Part shown: positions 56,974 through 64,000 of the stretch, one piece after another
Numbering within the stretch: position 1 is the first letter of the stretch
Layout: each line of letters opens with the position of its first letter
Assembly (NCBI RefSeq): GCF_900112235.1
Contig: NZ_FOLH01000001.1
Location: 310,001 to 374,000 of the forward strand
Source: Marinospirillum celere
GTDB taxonomy: Bacteria > Pseudomonadota > Gammaproteobacteria > Pseudomonadales > Halomonadaceae
DNA length: 64,000 nt
Direction: 5' to 3'
Notes under the pieces: model-generated
What the model saw: the letters and a program-made list of their open reading frames with translations, nothing else
Told to the model about the DNA's origin: nothing
Databases searched by the model: none
Translations under genes and position numbers: made by a program

Positions 56974-58017
56974 ATGCTAGCTGGCCGTTTAATGCTGGAC
57001 CTTACTGGAACAGCACTAAGTTCTGACGAAAAGTCCTTGCTGCAACATCCCGCTGTTGGTGGGGTGATTCTCTTTGCTCGTAATATTCAGGATAAGCAGC
57101 AGGTCGCAGAATTAACCGGTGAAATTCGTGCCCTCCGCCCTGAACTGCTTTTGGCGGTTGACCAGGAGGGCGGCAGAGTGCAGCGGCTGCGTGAGGGCTT
57201 TACGAGGCTTCCACCTTTGCGTCAGTTGGGCCATCTTTATCAACTGGATCCCCTGGCAGCTAGTCAAGGAGCCCGCTTGCTGGGCCAACTAATGGCTAGT
57301 GAAGTTCTGGAGGTGGATTTGGATTTCAGCTTTGCACCTGTGTTGGATATTGATTACCAGCAAAGTGAAGTCATTGGCGACCGGGCTTTTGCCAGCGATC
57401 TGCCCAGCTTGATCGCCTTGGCAGAGAAATATATTGAAGGAATGCAACTTGCAGGCATGGTTAGTGTCGGTAAGCATTATCCGGGGCACGGCTATGTGGC
57501 AGCTGATTCGCATACCAGTCTGCCAACAGATGAACGCTCTTTGGAAACCCTTCGTTCCAGTTGCTTGCGTCCCTTTGCTGCCCTTGCCGAAAAGTTACAG
57601 GGTATAATGCCAGCTCATGTGATTTATCCTGCAGTTGATGATCAACCTGCAGGTTTTTCAAAAAAATGGCTGAATTTGCTGCGTGATGAGCTGAATTTTA
57701 GCGGCATGATTTTTAGTGATGATTTGGCAATGGCAGGAGCCAAAGTGGCAGGTTCCTACCCTCAAAGGGCAAGAGCTGCCTTGGATGCGGGCTGTGATCA
57801 GGTTTTGGTATGCAATGACCGCGCTGGTGCCCTAGAAGTGCTGGCTTGGATGCAGGCCGAACAAATAGAGCCCTGCGAGAAGGCGGCAATGCTTCACTCA
57901 CGGCTCCCAGTGGCTCGCAATTGGCTGGACTCGCCTGAAGCGCTAGTGGCTCGCCAACTTGCCGAGCAGCTGGTTGCTGATGATTTGCAGGCAGCACGTC
58001 AGTTGATGGTTTGTTAG
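56974..58017 (+). CDS. nagZ: Beta-N-acetylglucosaminidase NagZ
   Basis: A 347-residue glycoside hydrolase family 3 enzyme that removes GlcNAc from anhydromuropeptides in peptidoglycan recycling. The family loop KHYPGHGYVAADSHTSLP carries the catalytic His/Asp dyad. FSDDLAMAG with Asp is the nucleophile region. The N-terminus MLAGRLMLDLTG is typical. It is cytosolic, with no signal. The mechanosensitive channel gene follows after 17 bases. Confidence 0.96.
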   Translation: MLAGRLMLDLTGTALSSDEKSLLQHPAVGGVILFARNIQDKQQVAELTGEIRALRPELLLAVDQEGGRVQRLREGFTRLPPLRQLGHLYQLDPLAASQGARLLGQLMASEVLEVDLDFSFAPVLDIDYQQSEVIGDRAFASDLPSLIALAEKYIEGMQLAGMVSVGKHYPGHGYVAADSHTSLPTDERSLETLRSSCLRPFAALAEKLQGIMPAHVIYPAVDDQPAGFSKKWLNLLRDELNFSGMIFSDDLAMAGAKVAGSYPQRARAALDAGCDQVLVCNDRAGALEVLAWMQAEQIEPCEKAAMLHSRLPVARNWLDSPEALVARQLAEQLVADDLQAARQLMVC

Positions 58018-58034
58018 CAAAGGATCTAAAATCA

Positions 58035-59150
58035 ATGAGTGAATGGATCGAGAAAGTCTCATCTATCGGTGGCTTGATTCCTGCAGAGCAGGTTTGGATA
58101 CTGCAGGTTTTTGTGGTGATCTTCGCTGCCCTCCTGGCCAATTATTATGCCCGGCGTTTTTTTGATAAGTTGGAAAAACGCTTTGCTGAAACCAAAAACC
58201 ATTGGGATGAACTTTTTCTAGAGGCAGCCCGCAAGCCAGCGGCGCTTTTCATCTGGGCACAGGGTTTGTTTTGGGCATTGGATATTCTTAGGGCCAATGC
58301 CGAAGTGGATCTTTTTGATGCCGTCGATCCGATACGCCGGGTCACGGTTATCGTTTTGATTACCTGGTTTGTGGTGCGCTTCGTCAGTGGTATGGAAAAG
58401 CAACTGATGGAACCTGGTGAAGTTCGTAAACCCATGGATGCCACCACCGCTAAGGCAATTAGTAAGCTGCTCAAGGCTGCCGCAATTATTACTGCCGCCT
58501 TGGTGATGCTACAGACGCTTGGCTTTTCGGTTTCTGGTGTGCTGGCTTTTGGTGGTATCGGGGGTATTGCGATAGGCTTTGCAGCGCGGGACTTGCTGGC
58601 CAACTTTTTTGGCGCTCTGATGCTCTACTTTGACCGGCCTTTTGCCGTTGGCGACTGGGTGCGCTCACCCGATCGGGAAATTGAAGGCACCATTGAGGAT
58701 ATTGGCTGGCGACTAACGCGGATTAGAACCTTTGATCAGCGTCCGCTTTATGTACCCAATGCCACCTTTGCCAGCATTGCCGTCGAAAACCCTTCGCGCA
58801 TGTTTAACCGGCGGATTTTTGAAACCATCGGCATCCGTTATCAGGATGCTGATAAAATGCAGCGAATCACCGATCGGGTCCGTCAGTACCTAATCGATCA
58901 TGAAGACCTGGAAACCGAGCACCAAACACTAATTGTGAATTTTAATAGCTACGCGGCTTCTTCACTCGACTTTTTTATTTATACCTTTACCAAGACTCGC
59001 GTCTGGGAGGACTTTCATCATATTAAACAAGAAGTTCTCCTCAAGGTATTTGAAATCATTCGAGAGGAAGGTGCAGATATTGCTTTCCCAACTCGTACAC
59101 TACATCTGGGTGATGGCAATCCTGAAGCTTTCATTCCACCATCTAACTAA
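58035..59150 (+). CDS. MscS-family mechanosensitive channel
   Basis: A 371-residue small-conductance mechanosensitive channel-like protein. Three hydrophobic segments precede the pore helix: about 20-40, 70-85 and 110-130. The diagnostic TM3 region is GGIGGIAIGFAARDLLANFFGALMLYFDRPFAVGDWV. The beta-domain follows with RIRTFDQRPLYVPNATFASIAVENPSR. ATG 58035 has AAAGGAT upstream. It opens under osmotic downshock (family knowledge). The gene belongs to the nagZ-hpt-phosphorylase operon. Confidence 0.9.
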   Translation: MSEWIEKVSSIGGLIPAEQVWILQVFVVIFAALLANYYARRFFDKLEKRFAETKNHWDELFLEAARKPAALFIWAQGLFWALDILRANAEVDLFDAVDPIRRVTVIVLITWFVVRFVSGMEKQLMEPGEVRKPMDATTAKAISKLLKAAAIITAALVMLQTLGFSVSGVLAFGGIGGIAIGFAARDLLANFFGALMLYFDRPFAVGDWVRSPDREIEGTIEDIGWRLTRIRTFDQRPLYVPNATFASIAVENPSRMFNRRIFETIGIRYQDADKMQRITDRVRQYLIDHEDLETEHQTLIVNFNSYAASSLDFFIYTFTKTRVWEDFHHIKQEVLLKVFEIIREEGADIAFPTRTLHLGDGNPEAFIPPSN

Positions 59151-59158
59151 GGCACCTC

Positions 59159-59728
59159 ATGCAAGAAGAAATGCTGACCGAAATTAACCGCATCAATCAG
59201 GTTCTGGCTGAAGCAGACTGTCTGGCTGATGAACACCAAGTAGCCAAGGCTTTTGATAAGATGGCTGCCGAAGTCACTGAGCAGCTGAAAAATGCCATGC
59301 CAGTTGTTTTCTGCGTGATGAACGGTGGCTTGTTTACTACCTCCGAACTGGTCAAACGCCTGAAGTTTCCCTTGGAAATGGACTATATGCATGCCACACG
59401 TTATCGCCGTCAAATTAAAGGTGGTGAACTGCATTGGCGAGTAGAGGCTGAAGTCTCCATGAAGGACCGCAGTGTTCTTATCGTCGATGATATTCTGGAC
59501 GAAGGCGCAACTCTTGCTGCTATTCTGGACCATTGCCGCAAGCAGGGTGCGCGCGATGTTAAATGCGCTGTCCTGGTCGATAAAAAACATGACCGCAAAG
59601 CAATTGAGGGCTTTAAAGCTGATTTCACAGGCCTGGAAGTTGAAGACCGCTACTTGTTTGGCTGTGGTATGGATTACCAGGGTTATCTGCGTAATCTGCC
59701 TGCCATCTATGCTCCCAAGGGTCTCTAA
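59159..59728 (+). CDS. hpt: Hypoxanthine-guanine phosphoribosyltransferase
   Basis: A 189-residue purine-salvage enzyme attaching phosphoribosyl from PRPP to hypoxanthine or guanine. The PRPP motif is VLIVDDILDEGATLAAIL (about 103-120). The flexible-loop region is near MHATRYRRQIKGGELHW, and the base-binding segment is VDKKHDRK. The start is 8 bases past the channel gene. The gene just downstream makes hypoxanthine by cleaving methylthioinosine, so the two are functionally linked. Confidence 0.92.
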   Translation: MQEEMLTEINRINQVLAEADCLADEHQVAKAFDKMAAEVTEQLKNAMPVVFCVMNGGLFTTSELVKRLKFPLEMDYMHATRYRRQIKGGELHWRVEAEVSMKDRSVLIVDDILDEGATLAAILDHCRKQGARDVKCAVLVDKKHDRKAIEGFKADFTGLEVEDRYLFGCGMDYQGYLRNLPAIYAPKGL

Positions 59729-59731
59729 ACC

Positions 59732-60460
59732 ATGCTGGCGATCATTGGTGGAACTGGCTTGACCCAGATGCCAGGAGTAGAAGTCCTGGCTGAACATTCA
59801 GCAACCACCCCTTTGGGTGAAGCCTCTTCGCCAGTCATAGAAGCTCGCCTGCAAGGTCAGCGACTGCTTTTTCTGGCCCGCCACGGACATCCTCACCAGC
59901 TGCCCCCGCACAAAATCAACTATCGCGCCAATCTTTTGGCTTTAAAGGCAGCCGGAGCGACTCAAATTCTTGCCATCAATGCGGTAGGTGGCCTGGACCC
60001 CAAACAAGGGCTCGCCAGCCTGGTTCTACCTCATCAAATTATTGATTATACCTGGGGGCGGGAGAGCACTTTTTATGATGGTGACTACCTGCCTTTGGAA
60101 CACATCGATTTTACCCATCCCTATTCAGTCGAGCTGAGTGAGCGCCTTTTGGCTGCAGCTCAGCAAGCTGGTGTGCAGCTGTATCAGGGGGGTGTTTATG
60201 GTGCGACTCAGGGTCCACGCCTGGAAACGGCTGCTGAAATCAGGCGGATGGCTCAAGACGGCTGTACGCTGGTTGGTATGACGGGGATGCCGGAAGCGGC
60301 TTTGGCCAAGGAACTTGCTTTTCCCTACGCTTGCCTTGCCATTATCGTCAACCCGGCTGCAGGACTGGGTGAAGAAGAAATCACGCTGCAACAAATGCAG
60401 GGTGCCCTCAGCCAGGGAGTGGATCAGGTCATGACATTAATTAACGCTCTGCTTCGTTAG
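59732..60460 (+). CDS. S-methyl-5'-thioinosine phosphorylase
   Basis: A 242-residue nucleoside phosphorylase of the MTAP/PNP type II group. The N-terminus is MLAIIGGTGLTQMPG. ARHGHPHQLPPHKINYRAN holds the phosphate-binding region, INAVGGLDP follows, and TQGPRLETAAEIRRM and VGMTGMPEAALAKEL complete the nucleoside site. Similarity to P. aeruginosa PA3004, which uses methylthioinosine, and proximity to nagZ, hpt and mfd support that specificity; true MTA phosphorylase is the alternative. It lies 3 bases after hpt. Its end overlaps csiV by 20 bases, tail to tail. Confidence 0.85.
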   Translation: MLAIIGGTGLTQMPGVEVLAEHSATTPLGEASSPVIEARLQGQRLLFLARHGHPHQLPPHKINYRANLLALKAAGATQILAINAVGGLDPKQGLASLVLPHQIIDYTWGRESTFYDGDYLPLEHIDFTHPYSVELSERLLAAAQQAGVQLYQGGVYGATQGPRLETAAEIRRMAQDGCTLVGMTGMPEAALAKELAFPYACLAIIVNPAAGLGEEEITLQQMQGALSQGVDQVMTLINALLR

Positions 60461-61244
60461 CTGTATCTTCTTCAGGAGCTCGTTCTATCCGAATCAGTAA
60501 GCCAAGATAGGGGCTATCAATAAAGTGCAGCTCACCACTGCGCATTCTGCGTCTTTGCTTCATTTGTGCCGATTCTTTGATTTGAAACTGCTGACCAGTC
60601 ATCAAGGGTGAAGCAGACTCTTGATCATCTGCCAAGCGACCTGATAAGTGTTTGGACAAGGAATCTTGATGCTCCAGGCTGCTGCGGTTTTGGATGAGTA
60701 GCTGATTCAATGCAGAAGAGCCTGGCTGTTGTGCCAAGGGCTCGAAAGTATGCAGATAGAGATCTGTTTCCAGATGCAGATAGCGAGCCACACTGAGTTT
60801 CAGTTGGCCGAGGAGTTCAGGTTGCCCGCCATAATAATCACCGGCTTCGATTAGTAAAGGCACGCTGCGATCTTCCCCAACCACATGCATCTGCCAAGCA
60901 TCATGGAAGAGTAGCCGATAATCACTACTACGCTCCAGCGCCCTGGCTTGGCGATTGAGTTGCAACTCTCTAGGTTGGTAAAGCTGTAATGGGCCCTGGT
61001 TCAACCTGGCCCAGTAGGGCGAAGGACCCACCATATAGGCAGCAGTTTCCAGTGGCTGGAATATCTTGGGGGGGCCAGGAAGTTCAGTTGCCCCTGAACC
61101 TGGCTGCTGGCTGAAGATCAAGACTTCAATGATGTAATCCCGCTCATTACGGTGGGGGACCAGCTCATCAAGTTCATCGGCGACTACCGCTTGCCAGGGT
61201 AGCAACATACCTATCAAGGCAACCAACAACAGAATTAAACGCAT
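60441..61244 (-). CDS. csiV: CsiV-family periplasmic protein
   Basis: A 267-residue secreted protein. The signal peptide is MRLILLLVALIGMLLPWQAVVA. The mature portion starts with the family-type YIIEVLIFSQQ and includes PSPYWARLNQGPLQLYQPRELQLN, SDYRLLFHDAWQM and LKLSVARYLHLETDLYLH. It is a CsiV-like protein, reported as peptidoglycan-binding in Vibrio. Occurrence next to mfd is the normal arrangement. It is convergent with the phosphorylase gene, overlapping by 20 bases. Confidence 0.87.
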   Translation of the reverse strand: MRLILLLVALIGMLLPWQAVVADELDELVPHRNERDYIIEVLIFSQQPGSGATELPGPPKIFQPLETAAYMVGPSPYWARLNQGPLQLYQPRELQLNRQARALERSSDYRLLFHDAWQMHVVGEDRSVPLLIEAGDYYGGQPELLGQLKLSVARYLHLETDLYLHTFEPLAQQPGSSALNQLLIQNRSSLEHQDSLSKHLSGRLADDQESASPLMTGQQFQIKESAQMKQRRRMRSGELHFIDSPYLGLLIRIERAPEEDTANEAER

Positions 61245-61313
61245 TGAGAACCACTTCCTGGATTAAACAGAAACGAAAGGTTAGGGCTTTGCTCGCCTGA
61301 AGTCAAAAGCTGC

Positions 61314-61514
61314 CTAGCGCCTAAACAAAAACAATAAAAGAGAAACCACCAAGCTGACCAAGAGCATACTGGTAATCGGCAAGAAAAAAGTGAAGCCTGG
61401 CTTTTGCACGATGATATCACCTGGCAAGCGGCCCAGAGGTAAATGCTTCAACCAAGGCCAGGCCAAGGCGATCAGAATCAGGATCAGACCTATAATAAAC
61501 AGCAGTCTTTGCAT
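61314..61514 (-). CDS. DUF2905 small membrane protein
   Basis: A 66-residue protein with two membrane helices: about 4-22 (LLFIIGLILILIALAWPWL) and 43-63 (FFLPITSMLLVSLVVSLLLFL). The linker HLPLGRLPGDIIVQKPG is the DUF2905 signature. Function is unknown. It lies 14 bases after mfd and 69 before csiV on the same strand, probably in one transcript. Confidence 0.85.
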   Translation of the reverse strand: MQRLLFIIGLILILIALAWPWLKHLPLGRLPGDIIVQKPGFTFFLPITSMLLVSLVVSLLLFLFRR

Positions 61515-61528
61515 TTAAGCCCTCCCAT

Positions 61529-64000
61529 CTAAGCGGTCATGGCATCCAATAACTGCTCCAACGCACTAAAGCATTGGTCAGGGGTTTCCATAGAGCGATT
61601 AAACTTCAGGGTTTGCCCACCGTCCAGTTTATACACTCTAGGCTGCTGTTGAACCATTTGTACCAGTTTAATGGGCTCAATTTTTGGCTGATCACCAAAG
61701 TGCACCACACCGCGATCCTTGCCGGCATCAATTCGTGCCAGTCCCAGGGCTTCCGCCTGGTGTTTGATTTCGGTCAGACGGAAAAGATTTTTGGCAGCAT
61801 CTGGAAGCAGGCCAAAGCGGTCGATCATCTCTACCTGCAAATCCTTGAGCCCGGCCTTGCCTTTGGCACTGGCAATCCGCTTGTAGAGTTGCAGGCGCAG
61901 ATTAACATCAGGCAGGTAGTCTTCAGGAATCAGCGCGGGCAGGTGGAGGTTGATTTCTGTACCCTTCTGCAGCGGTTGATCCAGGTTGGGTGTTTTGCCC
62001 TGGCGGATGGCTTCTACGGCTTCTTCTAGTAGTTCCATATAGAGGCTGAAGCCCAGGTTTTCGATCTGCCCACTTTGTTCTTCACCCAGCAGCTCACCAG
62101 CACCACGAATTTCCAGATCCTGAGAAGCCAGCAAGAAGCCTGAGCCCAGGTCTTCATTCAAGGCAATGGCCTCCAGACGCTTTTCGGCATCGGCAGTCAG
62201 CTTTTTGCCTTCGGGCGTCAATAGATAGGCATAGGCCTGGTGGTGAGAGCGACCCACGCGACCGCGCAGTTGGTGTAATTGGGCCAGACCAAACTTATCT
62301 GCCCGCTCAATGATAATGGTGTTGGCGTTGGGAATATCGATCCCGGTTTCAATAATGGTTGAGCAGAGGAGGACATTGAAGCGCTTGTGGTAAAAGTCCT
62401 GCATGACCCTTTCCAGTTGGCGTTCTGGCATCTGGCCATGAGCGACACCCAGGCGGGCTTCGGGGACGAGTTCACGCAGCTTTTCGGCTGTATTTTCAAT
62501 AGTTTTGACTTCATTATGCAAAAAATAGACCTGACCACCGCGCAGAAGCTCACGTAGTACTGCCTCTTTGATAATGCCTTCATCCCGCTGACGGACAAAG
62601 GTTTTTACGGAAAGCCGCCGGGCCGGAGGCGTGGCAATAATGGAGAGGTCACGAATTCCGGACATGGCCATATTCAAGGTGCGTGGAATAGGCGTGGCAG
62701 TCAGGGACAGCAGATCGACATTAGCGCGTATCGCTTTGAGCTTTTCTTTTTGGCGTACCCCAAAGCGGTGCTCCTCATCAACAATAACCAACCCCAACTG
62801 CTGGTATTTGACACTGGCTTGCAGCAGCTTGTGGGTGCCGATGAGAATATCCACCTTGCCTTCTTCCAGATTTCGAATGGCTGTTTCCTGCTCTTTGGCC
62901 GAGCGAAAACGGGATAGCAGTTCAATATTCACTGGCCAGTCGGCAAAGCGGTCCTTGAAATTATCATAATGCTGTTGGGCCAAAAGGGTGGTCGGGACCA
63001 GTACGGCCACCTGATGCCCGCCATTGACGGCAATAAAAGCGGCCCGCATGGCGACTTCTGTTTTGCCAAAACCCACATCACCACAAACCACGCGATCCAT
63101 GGGGCGGGTGCGGGTCATATCACGGATCACGGAATTGATAGCCAACTCCTGATCCACGGTTTCTTCAAAGGGGAAGGCGGCAGCAAACTGATCGTAGGCC
63201 TCTTCATCCAAAGTGAAGGCATGACCCTGCTGGGCTTCACGCCGGGCATAGACATCCAGCAACTCCGCAGCCGTATCACGGATTTTTTCAGCGGCTTTAC
63301 GCTTGGCCTTGTCCCATTGCTCGGAGCCCAGCCGGTGGAGCGGGGCTGAATCATCAGCCAGACCGGAATAGCGACTGATACGATCCAGTGCAGCAACAGG
63401 GACATAGAGGTTGGCCTTGTCGGCATAGACCAGTTTCAAAAACTCCTGCTTTTGGCCGCCAGCTTCCAGAACCTCTAGTCCTTGATAGCGGCCTACACCA
63501 TGATCGATATGCACTACAGGGCTACCCAGAGTCAGTTCCGACAGGCTTTTGAAGGCCAGCTCTTGATTGACTTCAGAGGTTTGGCGACGACGACGCTGTT
63601 GAATGCGCTCACCAAACAGCAGGGATTCTGTGACCAGCAGCACTTCAGGATGGCCTGCCCAGAGACCACGATCCAGCGGTGCTACCGTCAGGCCTAAAGC
63701 AGGGCGCTGGTTTAAAAAATCAGACCAGGAGTCAATCAGCTCAGGTTGCAGTTGATGGCGGCCCAAAAGCTCCAAGAGGGCTTCACGGCGACCGGCTGAT
63801 TCAGCCGTCAGTAACAAAGAGGTTTGCGGATGGTCGTTTAGGAAATCCTGGAGCGCACCCAGAGGGCGGCTGGCCTTAGCCTGTACAGCCAGATTGGGTA
63901 GAGCCTGACAGGGTAACTGGAGGTCGCCAGCCAGTTGATCACTGGGTGCCTTGCCAGGAAGCAGTATTCGTGGAAAGGCTTTGCGCTCGCTATTCAGGCG
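61529..64000 (-). CDS. mfd: Transcription-repair coupling factor Mfd, 5' end cut by window edge
   Basis: DNA translocase that removes stalled RNA polymerase and recruits UvrA. The frame is open to position 64000, so the N-terminus lies outside; the visible 823 residues begin inside the N-terminal UvrB-like region. Seen are the RNA polymerase-interaction domain (VHIDHGVGRYQGLE and LKLVYADKANLYVPV), Walker A GDVGFGKTEVAMRAAF, DEEHRFG (DEEH box), LTATPIPRTLNMAM, the RGRVGRSHHQAYAYLL helicase motif VI region, and the C-terminal TRCF domain. No defects are visible. It begins an operon with the DUF2905 and csiV genes. Confidence 0.96.
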   Translation of the reverse strand, partial: RLNSERKAFPRILLPGKAPSDQLAGDLQLPCQALPNLAVQAKASRPLGALQDFLNDHPQTSLLLTAESAGRREALLELLGRHQLQPELIDSWSDFLNQRPALGLTVAPLDRGLWAGHPEVLLVTESLLFGERIQQRRRRQTSEVNQELAFKSLSELTLGSPVVHIDHGVGRYQGLEVLEAGGQKQEFLKLVYADKANLYVPVAALDRISRYSGLADDSAPLHRLGSEQWDKAKRKAAEKIRDTAAELLDVYARREAQQGHAFTLDEEAYDQFAAAFPFEETVDQELAINSVIRDMTRTRPMDRVVCGDVGFGKTEVAMRAAFIAVNGGHQVAVLVPTTLLAQQHYDNFKDRFADWPVNIELLSRFRSAKEQETAIRNLEEGKVDILIGTHKLLQASVKYQQLGLVIVDEEHRFGVRQKEKLKAIRANVDLLSLTATPIPRTLNMAMSGIRDLSIIATPPARRLSVKTFVRQRDEGIIKEAVLRELLRGGQVYFLHNEVKTIENTAEKLRELVPEARLGVAHGQMPERQLERVMQDFYHKRFNVLLCSTIIETGIDIPNANTIIIERADKFGLAQLHQLRGRVGRSHHQAYAYLLTPEGKKLTADAEKRLEAIALNEDLGSGFLLASQDLEIRGAGELLGEEQSGQIENLGFSLYMELLEEAVEAIRQGKTPNLDQPLQKGTEINLHLPALIPEDYLPDVNLRLQLYKRIASAKGKAGLKDLQVEMIDRFGLLPDAAKNLFRLTEIKHQAEALGLARIDAGKDRGVVHFGDQPKIEPIKLVQMVQQQPRVYKLDGGQTLKFNRSMETPDQCFSALEQLLDAMTA

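Overview
The window is a stretch of ordinary gammaproteobacterial chromosome with about 50% GC. Gene content and order suggest an Oceanospirillales or Pseudomonas-like lineage; I cannot name the genus. The order folD, tRNA-Pro/Arg/His, tig, clpP, clpX, lon, hupB, ppiD and the order nagZ, thioinosine phosphorylase, csiV, mfd both resemble pseudomonad-type synteny. I saw no insertion sequence, prophage, CRISPR array, rRNA or obvious horizontally acquired block. lpdA (left edge) and mfd (right edge) are cut by the window.

Layout. 1-3.7 kb: the end of the 2-oxoglutarate dehydrogenase/succinyl-CoA synthetase locus (lpdA-sucC-sucD), with two strong hairpins between lpdA and sucC. 3.7-5.7 kb: a GST-like protein, a DUF2798 protein and two overlapping hotdog thioesterases. 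5.7-11.3 kb: htpG with a clear heat-shock (sigma32) promoter, a Tat-type M15 peptidase, a Bax-like glucosaminidase and selO, whose ribosome-binding site abuts a long hairpin. 11.3-18.7 kb: gpsA followed by membrane proteins, three alpha/beta hydrolases, a patatin, an auxin-efflux-family carrier with a 36-residue membrane microprotein in front, and the AzlCD exporter. 18.7-24.3 kb: a REC-CheC protein coupled to a diguanylate cyclase, an aldehyde dehydrogenase, sodB and a membrane coiled-coil protein. 24.4-32.2 kb: rhlB-dinG, then an ABC cassette (LolD-like ATPase, large FtsX permease, AttH-like lipoprotein). 32.2-41.5 kb: a receptor diguanylate cyclase, a chemoreceptor, a CbiM-like membrane protein, the RegB/RegA redox two-component system, prfC and an XRE regulator. 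41.9-46.4 kb: an aromatic/aspartate aminotransferase, a second CheY-CheC-diguanylate cyclase operon, and folD. 46.6-55.6 kb: three tRNAs and the ATP-dependent protease/chaperone block. 55.6-64 kb: an MFS carrier, the nagZ-mscS-hpt-thioinosine phosphorylase operon, csiV, a DUF2905 protein and mfd.

Themes. Signalling is rich: three diguanylate cyclases, two CheC-type phosphatases, one chemoreceptor and RegBA. The most system-like observation is that two loci about 23 kb apart encode the same set of parts (receiver, CheC phosphatase, PAS-GGDEF cyclase), once fused and once split, each with the cyclase start overlapping the stop of the CheC gene. The salvage pair hpt and methylthioinosine phosphorylase forms a coherent purine-recycling unit. 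Protein quality control (htpG, tig, clpPX, lon, ppiD) is concentrated here. The remaining genes are mostly conventional housekeeping functions.
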